Shown here in pieces: positions 27,301-38,146 of a DNA stretch of 64,000 bases (position 1 is the stretch's first letter; the number at the start of each line of letters is the position of its first letter). This DNA comes from Pampus argenteus (taxonomy: Eukaryota; Chordata; Actinopteri; Scombriformes; Stromateidae). The notes beneath the pieces were generated by a model, which searched no databases, had not been told where the DNA came from, and worked only from the letters and a program-made list of their open reading frames with translations. The position numbers were made by a program, and so were the translations under genes. The DNA is taken from NCBI GenBank assembly GCA_036937835.1, contig CM072861.1, positions 8,549,501 through 8,613,500 on the forward strand. The letters run 5' to 3'.

Positions 27301-28569
27301 CCTAAAATCAACAACAGATAAGCCTTTTCTGTGTCCTTTCTCTTTGATCTGGAGGTGGGGGGGGGTACTCCTAAGCTTCCTGTTTGGGACCCCCCTGTTC
27401 TGGATTTGGGGCTCTGGAGACCCTGGAGAGAGGAGAGGGAGGAGTGCAGTGCAGGGGTCCCTGCTAAGCAGATGCCCCCGAACTTTCCACTGAGCCTGAT
27501 TCGTTTACTGTAATGGGCTGACTGTAAACAGCATGATTATTAAAAGCATTTTAAAGGAATCTGTAACAGATCTGCTGTCATCTGTTCTGACCAGCATCCA
27601 TTCATTTGAGCTGCTGGACAAGAAATGGATCCGGCATGCACGGCGATCCTCTGCAGGGTTTTATTAACAAAACCACATATATATGAGGCTTTTAAATATG
27701 TTGTTTATATAGAAAATAAAATGATCTAGGTGAGATTTAATTTTGTTTGCTGCGATATCGTCACATAAACATGTATATACCTAATGTATATAAGTACACA
27801 TGTATGTCTAAAAATGGTATAACACATCACACACATTGACATTTCTTATGTAAGTTAAATGGCTTAAGTGTACATTTTTTTTTTTTTTTTTTGGAAAGGT
27901 AAAAAAGAAGAGGGAGCGACATGAGGTCAGCTCCTTTATGGAGGTAATCAGAGTTGTCTTCCTGTCTATTCTCCCCTATTCACACAACCTGGCCTTCATT
28001 CCCAAAGTGAAACTGGACACCAAGGGTTTTGTTATGGGTTTACAGCTCCAGAGGACAAGGAGACAAACAAGACAGCACAAAAAAAGAAGAAGCTGTGTTT
28101 CCCCTGGAGTTGTAGCACTGCTGTAAAACTGACACTAAAGTAAAAAAAAAAAAAAAAAAAGTAGTTTCCATAAAAAGTTCAACTCCACTTTTTTCTGAGT
28201 GTTGTTCCTTTGACCAAGACAACATTCTGATGGCAGAGCCTTGTGTTACAACTAATTAAACTAGTTTGTGAGGTTGTACAACTGAAGAGCACAACCACAG
28301 CAGAAAAAGAGCCAAAGCTGTGGGTAGATGTCATGTCTCCAATTGGGAAATTACTGAACCCGAGGGATCAGTAGTGTTTGAAATGGTCTGTGAACTTCTA
28401 GAGAATGTCAATAAAACATCTTCAATATATATATTGAAAGCAAAGTAAATCACTGTTGATCTGAGCCATGTATGAAGTCCTTTATTATAATATATAGCAG
28501 CAGACTTATAATCAACACTTGTTTATTTACCCATTTTTAAGACTAAAATACACATTTAAGACTTCAGTT

Positions 28570-29130
28570 CAGAGGGTAGACTCATCGGTTAACCTCCCAG
28601 GTTCACTCCTGATGTTTTACTGTTAATATATAACTTAATTAATCTTCAGGCCCGGTTGCAACAGTAAAATCTTCATTTCAATGGAGCCGTAGACTCCGTA
28701 CCAATCTTTTCCATAGCATTCAACAAGAATTTTGTCAATTTGCACAGCTAACCAATAGCCCTGCAAGAGCTAACATTTGACGGATTATCGGTTGCACCGT
28801 TTACGTTATTTTAATCTCCTCTCTTCCAAGAGGAACCAGTATGAGGGAGCAGTTATGATAGCAGGAAATTTACCACTGCATGAAAAACCTTGTTGTCCGG
28901 TTAGCACTCATGATGCTAAATAGCTAGATAAGTGACAGCTAGCTTAGATTTGAGAGTTGCATTATTTTTGCATTCTGCAAAGACCCGCCCTACTCTGCTT
29001 CTGATTGGCCAATTGGAAAAATAAAACTTGAGCGCTACAATGACTGACAATCGTGTATTTGTCTGCCTAATGTGGTTAGCTGTTAGCTTGCCAGCTACAG
29101 TACTTTCTTAGCTGTCCTTTAGTAGATTAT
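28570..29130. mobile_element. Possible old interspersed repeat
   Basis: The stretch has the look of a worn teleost transposon copy: many GCTAGC/TTAGC words (TAAATAGCTAGATAAGTGACAGCTAGCTTAG), then GACCCGCCC and CTGATTGGCCAATTGG, then GTGGTTAGCTGTTAGCTTGCC. There is no ORF. A repeat-library search is needed to confirm. Confidence 0.35.
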
Positions 29131-29991
29131 TTGTCTTTGTATTAGTTTGTCAGTCACCTGTAAACACTTTCATTAACTGGTATGAAATGTGCCATACAAT
29201 AAAAATTGATTAATAACAGCCCAATTCAATGCATAAATATGTGAAATGTCTGGTAAAATATGAAAATATTTTTCTGATTAGGCTATAAAGGAAATGGCCT
29301 TAATGATCTGCAAAAAAAAAGAAAGATATGCTTTTCAAGAAAAGTGATCATATATAAGCACATTAACATACATTTTCTTCTTAAAAGGAGCGTCCTTATG
29401 GTCCCAGAAGAGCTTTAACTGATCCCAGACCAGACAGAAAGGGGGAAAAACCAGAGTAGCAGTTTTGCAGGGCACGCAGGTCTTTAACAGGATCAAAACC
29501 AGCCTGATCCAAAGCTCAACAAAGGCCAAAATATCTCTGCAAGCCCACCTGTCGGTCGACCACACAGCAGCCTCAAAGGTCCACTGATAGTGTAGAAGAT
29601 TAAAGACTATCTATCTGTGTCTGGGGAGACTCTTGAGGGTGGGGGTCATCAGGAAAGGAAGGAGGAGGAGGGTTTGGAGGGTCGAAGGGTGAGCAAACCA
29701 GCAACTGGGAGGTTAAGCATCGTACTGGGGATGGGATGAAGGTTTTGGTGGGTGGGTAGGGAGAGGGGGAGAGGGAGAGGGGTTGGGGGTGGGGGGGTTG
29801 CAACTTCCACCCGGTGACTGGCTGACTGATGAAAAAAAAAAAGAAAGTCCCTCATGACCCCCACCCGGTTGCCCCCCAGCCGAGAAGAGCCGGACGGGAC
29901 TAAAGCCCCCCATTGTTGTCCCCTCACACAGGATCACCAAGGCCCCGGCAGTGAGAGAGGGACGGGGGTTGGAGAAAGGGTGGGGCTGGTC

Positions 29992-30011
29992 TGTGTGTGT
30001 GTGTGTGTGTG
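29992..30011. repeat. (GT)n microsatellite
   Basis: About 10 GT units, followed by a G-rich patch. Confidence 0.9.
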
Positions 30012-30152
30012 GTGGTTGGGGGGGGTGTCAGCCCGCCAGCTCAAACACAATCGTGTGATAGGACTTGGCCCTATCTAATCAAGGGCAGGAGGTCACTTCC
30101 GAACAACTGGGCAATAAAAGATTATTTCCAGCCACATAACAGAGGAGCCGTT

Positions 30153-30175
30153 GGAGGGGGAGGGGGAGGGGGAGG

Positions 30176-30223
<48 letters not shown>

Positions 30224-30240
30224 AGAGGGGAGGAAAGGAG
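30153..30240. repeat. G-quadruplex-prone tract and (GA)20 repeat
   Basis: Runs of 5, 5, 5 and 3 G separated by single A (30156-30177) meet the usual G4 pattern on the plus strand. They are followed directly by about 20 GA units (30180-30220). The purine strand asymmetry continues to about 30265. Confidence 0.85.
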
Positions 30241-31146
30241 GGAGGGAGAGATAGCAAGAGGGGGAAGGGTGGCTGTCTGTGAGGGGAGGAAGTGAATTGA
30301 AAAAAGCCAGCAGACGGGAACCATCTGTCTGGATAGTCTAATCTAAAAAAAAAAGAAAAGAAAAGAGGGGGGGGGGGAGAAAGAGCAAGCTTCTTCTTCT
30401 TACTGACAAACAAACTCACACACAAATCCATCTATCAATCTATCTCTTTAGCTATCTATCTCATGTGCATATGAGATCCTTTTTTATTGTTCTTGGTTGA
30501 GATATCAAAGGGAAAAACAGAACAAAAGTGGTTGTAGGGGGCCTGGAATGCAGCAAACACACAGAACTGTCCCCTGGGGCCGTTAAAAGAGGAACAAGGA
30601 CGTGATCTTGTCAGAGTTAGGCTATGGGAGAAAAAGTTAAAGCAGCTCGGAGACACGGCCGTATTTATGTGAAATGTTCTTCAACGTGGACGCTGGATCT
30701 TCTCCAGGTTTTCTTTTATTGTCCTTGTGTTTTTTATGTAATTTTTTGGTCATTTTCTCATGTTGTTGTCATTTTGAAACATCAACAACATAGTGTTTCG
30801 GTATCTCTTGAACCATTTTGAGCATATTTTAACGACTCATGACAGCTTGTCTGTTTCCAGCAACCGTCTCCAATGAGAGCAACACTGAGACAAACGCCCC
30901 GCTGATTTAATTATAAAATCACGAGCTGAAACTATTGGCGCCGGTGAGAGCTGGCTTTTTGCGCTAACTTTGCGGGGAGGAAGCGACACTTTGAATACTG
31001 ATGAGTCAATGGTGCTGATGAAATCAGAGCCATTGATCAAGAGCAAATCTCATCTGTGGCTGTTGAAATAACGCCTTGCCATTAATTACAAAAGGAGCCC
31101 TTTGTAATGATTGCTAAGGGTCGTGTATTGTATTGATCCATGGGCC

Positions 31147-31193
31147 TCCTCCTCCTCCTCCTTCTCATCATCATCATCATCATCATCATCATC
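31147..31193. repeat. CTC and ATC trinucleotide repeats
   Basis: About five CTC units are followed by nine to ten ATC units. A minus-strand ORF reads the ATC run as poly-Asp; no gene is supported there. Confidence 0.9.
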
Positions 31194-34100
31194 CCCTCCA
31201 ACTGGCCTTTGTCCATAAAATGGCAGACAAAGACAAGAGACAGGAAGGGGGCTTGGAAAAGAATGTGGTATCAGATAGCTTGTAACGCTGCATAGACACA
31301 TAGCAGGTAAAAGAGGGGGTTGTGAAACTTTTACACTTAGTTCCTGTGGGTGGGTGGTTGTGTGTACCCAGGAGCAAATGCTTAAGAGGCTCAAGCCCCA
31401 ATGAAACACCTCCATCTTCAATAGCCTTCGACACCTGATAAAACACTGGCTCGGCCCTACAGGCACTTTATGGCTGCTGTGGAGGAAGGAGGCTGCTAAA
31501 TGACAGTCTGTCCCCCTGACACGGTGATCTTCTGACAAACAGGAAGCAGCCAGCAGCTTCTAAATGCGCTTTTCTCTCATGTCACTCACCCGAATGAAGA
31601 ACAATAAACATGTTTGCACTTACCTATATAGCCATGCAGATAGGTTTGGTTTTATTTAGCCAGGATTGCTGCAAATGACATAATATACACCTTTACTTTA
31701 TTGAGGTGGAAGCAGAAACCTTAACAAGCCGGGCGAACAACACCAAAACTATCTGATAATGATATATTTTGTTTCCTTTTTTGTTGTTTGGGTGATCTGG
31801 CCCTTTACATCTGCAATAAAGGTTTTTACAAACCTGTTCTTTCAGAGCGTAGAAGTCTTTTAGTAGATGGCTACTTCCCCCGAGCACAAACTGTTGGCTT
31901 TTCTGTTGTCATGCTAAGAACACTCTTTATTAGAAATCAGAGAAAATTAGTTGAAAATATCACATCTCCAAGTTGAGGAGTTTTAACTAAAATTGAAGGA
32001 TTACATGTTCCTCTGACGGTTGAGAAAAGTCTCCAAACCAAACCCTTTTAGAAGATCTGCTACATAAACTCTGAGACGCGTGGTGGTCGAGGCAGCGCAA
32101 GGCTGCTTTTCTTATTTACTGAAATGTTTACGTTGTGGATACACAAGGTTTCTGCCTGACAACAGCCAATGTAGTGTCTTCCTGGTATTATGGACACAGT
32201 GAATTATAGTAGTGACATTACCAAGACCTGCACAGAAATGTTGATCTAATATTTATAATATTTTAATCCTGTGAAGGCCGAGTGTGGATGTTGGAGGGGT
32301 TTCTAAACACATCAAATCTCCCATGTTGCTCCATCACCCTGAGATCCATCCAAAAACCAAATATCTGAGTAGATAACTTCCATAAACTTTGGTCATCATG
32401 TTGAAGTCCAAAGAGGCCGCCTTCCTTTCCAAAAATCCACCATCCCCACATTTCCCCCTGATTGCTAATTTCTATTTATATGCCATGAGGGGAAATAATG
32501 AAAACCAGATGAGGAGGAGGAGGAAAGCTGAAGCAGGCATTTTGGTGATGAATGCTTTGGAGGAGGATGACTGTTTATAGAGTATCCTGCTCCACTGCGG
32601 CCGTGCCGGCAGCAGTGCCCTGGCTAAGAAAAGGACTGCCCCAGTAGGATGTGTGGGTTGGAGGTTCCACCATGACTCACTTGGTAGTCATGCGTATTTG
32701 CACTTGCATGGCCCCAAAAAACCCAAAGCTGCAACAAGGGACCCGCCAAGCCTGACAACTCCAAATAACATTACGTGGGTGTGTGGAGCTGCTAAAATTA
32801 CTCTGAAACAAGTGCAAAGAGGAGGAAGAGGATGGGGAAAGTTGTGACCGTTTATACCATTGAATTAGTTAATAGTGACTCAGATTTCACTTGTTTCGCA
32901 GTAGAGCGGTAGACCCGTGATGAGTAAAATATGACGCAGTTAAAGAGCAGTTCACGTGGCAGGGTGACTGAAAAGAGAAAGAAACTATTCAGGGGGCCTT
33001 AAGATGTTATTTTAGACACCTCCGCCGATTAGATCAGAGATGTAAGAGACATGTTGAGGACATAACAGAGCCAAGTTTTGTTAACGGTGGGAGTAGGATC
33101 TGTTTCCTTATTTGGAAACTGGCTGGAAAATATCAAGTAAACACTGTCTTCCTGTTCGCCGCCTTCTGAATACATCTGTACAGGGGAACTATAGTGAAAC
33201 CTGAAAAAAAAAAAAAAAAAAAAAAAGAGGCCTCCTATTGTTTGCTATCATCCAGGAGCCAGGAGCAAATGGGGCTCGAATTGCAGCTCTGAAAGGTAAC
33301 AGGAAATTGACAAATCGCTAATCCACTCTTAACTATTCAGGGTAACAAAAGGTACATTTCACCAAAAAGGGGGGAAAAAAGCACATTAAGTACAGAAGGC
33401 CCATTTGGAGGGATGGTCCATTTAATGCAAACTGCAATGAGACTGTATGCTAGTCAAGTCTTAGTGAAAGCCTGGTCAGCTTAATGACAAAAGCAACTAG
33501 ATACTTCCTTTGTGTTCATGTTTACCATTAGCAGCTTATCTGTGAAGTGTTTCAAGCAAACTACTCACAACCACCGCAGCTTTAAATGCAGATTGAGAGC
33601 TTCGTATTCCCATTTAGCAAAAATCGACTAAAAAATCCCAAGCCTGTTGCACACAGTACCTGAAGACATCCCCGTAACATACAGCCGATTATAAACACAG
33701 TTGGTGCTTTCTTGCCAACTACGCGGCTTTCCAAACCAAAGCCGTCATATATTTTTTCCTTTGTCCCGGAGAATTTCCTGGTCACAGTTTGTCTTTCCCC
33801 AACTGTTGGCATTTCTGGCTGACCAACCGACTTTCAAAGTGATGATCTCATCCCCTGGGGGCCCAGAGGTGGAGGGTGGGTGTCAGTGGGGGTGGCGGGT
33901 CAGCGGACTTCCCAAGTGATAAATTCACTGACAAAAAGAGGCGGCCAAATGGGGGGGGAGTGTGGGTTGGGGTGGGGGTAGGGGGGGGCTGGATTTGCCG
34001 CTGTCGTTGCCTTTAGTGCAGGAACCACGCCATAAAAGCCCAGCATTGATAGCCCCGGGTTTATTATCTTTGAACAGGTGGCCCCGGCTACTCGTAATGG

Positions 34101-34496
34101 TCGCTCTCATTTCTCAAGGCACACACTGTTGGGCTCCACAATATGGAGACCATTTGGGAGTTTGGGAACATCCCGATCTAGCCGCGTTAAAGCCCAGGGA
34201 ATAAACTACAGTGCATAGTTTTGTGGTGACTTGTTGGCTAGTGACTGGAGTGGGGGGGTTTAGAAGGAGACTTCCTGTGAGCATAACTCATGGAAACGTG
34301 GAGGCTCTGTTGATGCTAACAGCTTCGGGGCTAATCGTGTCAATGACCTGTATTGTTTAACTTTCAAGGTTACTGAGGAGAATCGCAGCAAAGAAGCCCT
34401 CCAAGAATGTAAACAGTCACATTTTGAGCTACAAGCTGTTTCTACTCACTGCTGAATTTTTTTTTTTTTTACCAGGAATTCCACACCCAACGTGAA

Positions 34497-34519
34497 CACA
34501 CACACACACACACACACAA
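34497..34519. repeat. (CA)n microsatellite
   Basis: About 11 CA units just downstream of the proposed spry1 3' end. Confidence 0.9.
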
Positions 34520-34733
34520 GCACACAGAAAACAGTGATTTGCTGTTCGCCAATGAACTCAAACTCAGAAACAGACCTGCATTCCCTTAAAATCAGCCATC
34601 AGTCAGACCTTTCATTCCTCGAACCGCTTGCTGTTTCTCAACAGCACAATCAAGACACCAGACAGTGCTATTTTTTTCATTAATTAATATATTTTCTGCA
34701 TTAAAGTTAACATAGTTTTCTTTTGTGCCACCC

Positions 34734-34739
34734 TTTAAT
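34734..34739 (-). terminator. spry1: Candidate spry1 poly(A) signal ATTAAA
   Basis: The minus strand reads ATTAAA here, the commonest variant of AATAAA, about 870 nt after the stop codon. I found no minus-strand AATAAA between the stop and this point. The next canonical AATAAA on this strand is at 34065-34060, which would give a 3'UTR of about 1.55 kb. Either or both could be used. Confidence 0.35.
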
Positions 34740-35607
34740 TTTTTCAGTAAGTATTTTGATATTTTGTTATATTCAGACATGAGTAAATTTAAGACTGTCT
34801 CTTGCAATAAATATCATAAAATAATAGAGCTTCACATAATAAATATTTTTTACAACAACAAAAAAAAAAAAAAAAAAAAAATGTTTTAACAGACATTTTT
34901 CTTTAAAAAATAGCCAGAATTCCTCTTATGGATTTTGAGCATACAATTTACACAAAATAAAGAAAACAAAACAAAACATGGGAGAATGCCACAGAATGTG
35001 TATGAAGAGTTCAGACGGGTGGAAGAAGAGAAACATATCCAAGTGGAGAAAAAAAAATAAAAATACTATGAGATGGATGTGCTTTCTGTTAATGCAACAT
35101 GAGCATAGGAACCACGGTTTTAGTGTGGCAGCAACCAATAATTCAAACATACCTGCTTGCTATGAATACCAGGTAACAGCTACATAATTGCCCTATAGTA
35201 GATCGTCCTTCACAGATTTTGGTGAGAGGCAGCTCCCAACCGGGCACCGAGACCCAGAGGAAACTGCCTACCTAAAACGGAAGAAAAACTTTTTCATATA
35301 TATATATAAAAAAATAGTGTTAATGAGGAGCTGAGGATAGACATAGAAACAGTTAAGGCAAACACTGGTCTGTAAAAACATGGTCCTGATCCAGAAAAAA
35401 AAAACAAAAATAAAAATAATCGAGTGGTTTTCATTACTCCTTTGCTTAGCTCCTTAGGGTTCCGCAGCGAGGAGGGGAGGCAGGTGGGAGGTGCTTAGAA
35501 TGTTTGATAAACATTAATTTGTGACTATCATCATCATTATCATTGTCATCATAAGATCCACATCAAGAGTCTCCCGCGCGCACGCAATCACAAACACACA
35601 GGGGTGA
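34734..35607 (-). other. spry1: Putative spry1 3'UTR
   Basis: The sequence downstream of the spry1 stop is AT-rich, has no recognisable ORF, and is of a length (about 0.9 kb) usual for vertebrate SPRY1 3'UTRs if it ends at the first acceptable polyadenylation hexamer, at 34739-34734. It contains a GATGATAATGATGATGA-like trinucleotide stretch (about 35526-35550) and a TATATATATA run (about 35297-35307). The 3' end was not verified by transcript evidence. Confidence 0.45.
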
Positions 35608-36696
35608 TCAGGAAGGCTTTTCTTGGGTCTGTGGGGGCCAGTTCTCCAGTTTGCAATAGACAGTGTTGGAGTTCTTGCAGCGACAGCCGGGCCTGTTAAC
35701 CCGGTCGTAGCAGCCCTGGCACGCCTTCAGACACCCCTTAACAGGCGGGTAGCATAGCAGACAGGGGAAGAGTACCGACATTAATCCCATGCACAGGAAA
35801 CGAGAGCAGCAGTGGGAACGTGACAGTGAGCAGGGATGGTCAGCACACGAGTCCCCCTCATCGTCATTGGAGCAGTGGTAGAAGATGCCTTTGACCAGGC
35901 ACATGCACGTGCCGTGCTCCAGCGCGCTCTCAGCAGAGCAAAGGCACTGACCGTTGCACGCCAGACACGAAGGCAGGCTCCTGGGAGCCGTGCAGTCACT
36001 GCACTTGCACTTCCCACAACACTCACAGATGAACTGGTGCCCGGCAGCAGCCACCACCCCGTTGCTAGAGCCAGAAAAGTCTGATTTCCCTTTGCCCGTG
36101 GACTTGAGAGGAGCCTCTAGTGGAGGCTGGTGGAAGTGAGGTCCCTGCTGGGGCTGTAAAAGGGCCTTGGGCTTGGGCTGAGTCCTAACAGGTCGCTCCG
36201 CTCTGTGGTGGTGCTGTAAGTTCATGCCGGGCCTGGTGGGAGGCGAACGTGCCAAGAGTCCCTGCTCAGAGGAGGCACTACTGTTGCTCCCTGAACTGGC
36301 GGCACTTCCTGTGCTAGTGGAGCGGCTGAGCCCTGGCGCCCGGGACCCGCCGTACTGTTGTCCCCCGGCCACGACCACCACGCCACCACCGACATGATGG
36401 TGATGACCTGACGGCCGGTGCTCATAATTGTTGTTCACATTGACGAGGATGACCTCATGAGTTCTCTCCTGCTTGTCTTGAGGCCTGGGGGCCATGCGGG
36501 GAGCAGGGGGCCTCCGTACCACCGAGGGCCCCTCGGTGTACTCGTTGTTGGAGCGGATGGCCTTGATTTGGTCCAGGGAGAGAATGGCGGCATGCTGGAG
36601 CTCCCGCTCGTAATCCGACCTCTGCCGGCTCTCTAGGGAAGGCTGCTGGATCACCACTAATGAACCGCCGGGGCCATGTTGACTTTGGAGCTCCAT
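35608..36696 (-). CDS. spry1: Sprouty-1, feedback inhibitor of FGF/RTK-Ras-ERK signalling (complete, single coding exon)
   Basis: Sprouty proteins are cytoplasmic, membrane-recruited inhibitors that are induced by and restrain FGF and other receptor tyrosine kinase signalling to ERK. The 362-residue product starts MELQSQHGPG, closely matching the N-terminus of vertebrate Sprouty-1. It has the CBL/SH2-docking motif NEYTEGP at residues 51-57 with the key tyrosine Y53, a serine-rich block at about 124-145, and a cysteine-rich SPR domain at about 221-348 with 26 cysteines. The SPR domain starts FICECCGKCKCSDC and ends with CRCKNSNTVYCKLE. Human SPRY1 is 319 residues. The extra length sits in the linker: a His/Gly/Val run at 98-113 and Gln/His/Pro-rich sequence at 161-192. 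The intronless CDS is typical of the family. The start is chosen because homology begins at this Met. Three upstream AUGs lie in the same exon. Paralogues spry2 and spry4 fit less well because of the N-terminus and C-terminus. Confidence 0.97.
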   Translation of the reverse strand: MELQSQHGPGGSLVVIQQPSLESRQRSDYERELQHAAILSLDQIKAIRSNNEYTEGPSVVRRPPAPRMAPRPQDKQERTHEVILVNVNNNYEHRPSGHHHHVGGGVVVVAGGQQYGGSRAPGLSRSTSTGSAASSGSNSSASSEQGLLARSPPTRPGMNLQHHHRAERPVRTQPKPKALLQPQQGPHFHQPPLEAPLKSTGKGKSDFSGSSNGVVAAAGHQFICECCGKCKCSDCTAPRSLPSCLACNGQCLCSAESALEHGTCMCLVKGIFYHCSNDDEGDSCADHPCSLSRSHCCSRFLCMGLMSVLFPCLLCYPPVKGCLKACQGCYDRVNRPGCRCKNSNTVYCKLENWPPQTQEKPS

Positions 36697-36751
36697 CTGG
36701 GGGGATCACCACTTCCGACATTCACTGTGGACTTGGCATGCATCGGAAAAC
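36697..36751 (-). other. spry1: spry1 coding-exon 5'UTR and splice acceptor, with upstream AUGs
   Basis: Read on the minus strand, a long pyrimidine tract (about 36752-36810) ends in CTCTGGCAG and is followed by G at 36751. This is a strong 3' splice site 55 nt before the Sprouty start codon. It agrees with the vertebrate pattern of a non-coding 5' exon spliced to one coding exon. Within the 55 nt leader are three AUGs, beginning at 36743, 36739 and 36721, none in frame with the main ORF. The 36743 AUG opens a 28-residue uORF ending at 36657. The 36739 AUG opens a 5-codon uORF. The 36721 AUG opens an 88-residue ORF ending at 36455. The first and third run over the main start codon. The acceptor is inferred from sequence, not from transcripts. 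Confidence 0.75.
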
Positions 36752-38146
36752 CTGCCAGAGGGGGAAGAGAAGCCGGGGAGAGACAAAGGAGAGGCAGGGA
36801 GGGAGGGGACATCATCAGAGAGAGCCAAAACATGGCATAACTGGCAAACAGACAGCGTCCTGATGGAAGAGGGATTAACACATGCATATTCCTAACCAAG
36901 TGAAAAGTACACTAAAACTGTGAAAACAACACATGATACGATTATTAATATTTGAAGGTGTATTTAACATCTAGCCAGTCTCAATGTTTTCATCCTGTCA
37001 ACGTGACAATGTCACTTTTGATCCCGTTAAAAGAGGCAAAAAAAGAAAGAAAGAAAGAAGCTGACTATTAACAAGACTTTTTGTACCTTCCTTCCCAATA
37101 CGCACACATCTAAACTTCAGTAGGCCCTACAAATACTTCCCCTCCTCATTTACATTTGTATGACTAGTTAACATTTAAATGCACCGCGGCGACGAAATGA
37201 GGACACGATCCAAGGGAACTAAATGAGCTGCCTCACTTAGTATTCTATTACTACACCAAAAAGGATTTCAGGGAAACGGGGACAAAAGTAGAGCAAAAAA
37301 ACAAAAAAAAAGAACCTGAGGTCAGACCAAGTTCCGACAAAACTCAACGAGCCGAGTTTTCAGATTAAAACGTCACCTCAAACTAAAGCAACGCATATTT
37401 TAGAGTTTATTTGAAGCCAGATCAGTTGTCTAATATACATGTGCACCATTGAACGTGGGTTCGAGCTTTTCAGGAGATGTTTTGACGCAAAACCTACATG
37501 CGCAAGGCATAGTTCGCAAAAACATAAAGCCTGGCTCATCCGACCTCACAGAAAGAAACGCTGCAGCCAAACAGATCGATTTTTGCTGTTTTTTTTTGTG
37601 CTTTGCAATAAAACAACCTTTTTTTTTTTTTTAAACATTGCACCCGTCAAAGGGCGCACTATACGCAGGATCATCCGCACAGAGCGCTGTTTAACGCAGG
37701 AGACGTTGTGCGCAGGAATAAAAGCAGGATCCTAGAAAAGCCACAGAGCCGGAGATCAGGAGACATTAGAGGACGCATCCAAATAGACGAGGAAAAACTT
37801 ATGAATGAAAACAACCGCCGTGGGGGTGGGGGAGGGGTGTTTGTTACAGCGGAGCTACGGAAGGACACAGGCGTGGAAATCCATCAACTTCATCAACTGA
37901 TCGCGATGATTTTAACCCACGGCGGGATGTGTGTGTGTGTGTTTGTGTGTGTTTTACGTGCCATAAGCATAGAAAACGACACGGAAAGTCTTAGACTTTG
38001 TGCACCAGCATAACACAACATTTACATCGCTACAGCGGCGCGTACGAGGTCGCTACGTGCGCTATTATCGGACAACCAATGCCGTAAAACCAAACTAATA
38101 TGCGTAAAACAAGTGTAAAAAAAAAAAAAGTTACGAGGATACGTAC
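36752..38146 (-). other. spry1: Putative spry1 5' intron
   Basis: About 1.4 kb lies between the acceptor at 36751/36752 and a candidate donor at 38147/38146 that reads ATAG then GTACGT on the minus strand. ORFs in this stretch are short and unrecognised on both strands. The part from about 37.1 kb upward has more CpG than the flanks, as expected near a vertebrate promoter. It also has an A/G-rich AAAG repeat (37040-37060) and a short GT run (37926-37957). The donor is the best match I found to a GT consensus in the expected place, but other donors are possible. Confidence 0.45.

Larger units (their letters stand above)
21298..30150. other. Intergenic, no recognised gene; possible regulatory islands
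   Basis: No family matches. The longest ORF (187 codons, minus, 25210-25773) runs through an AT microsatellite and is rejected. Unique islands occur at about 22930-23140, 23430-23600 and 26640-26900. A stretch at 21940-22130 with paired GATTGGTTGA and CCAATGGGATGTG words could be a repeat copy. Purine- and G-rich low-complexity sequence runs from 29640 to 29800. Confidence 0.6.
30241..34733. other. Region downstream of spry1, no recognised gene; candidate regulatory islands
   Basis: No coding evidence. Unique motif-rich islands occur at 30890-31130 (palindromic SOX/TCF-like site), 32580-32780 (AP-1-type TGACTCA at 32673-32679) and 33990-34200 (CCATAAA, CTTTGAAC and CAGGTG words). Simple repeats lie between them. 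Confidence 0.6.

Noticed and set aside
31086..31538. 150-codon minus-strand ORF with a poly-Asp/Glu run
   Set aside because: The acidic run is the ATC/CTC trinucleotide repeat. The remaining sequence has no recognised domain.
35781..36636. Alternative-frame and antisense ORFs across spry1
   Set aside because: They are shadows of the Sprouty CDS, which is supported by its full-length family match. The exception treated separately is the upstream-AUG ORF, for its possible translational effect.
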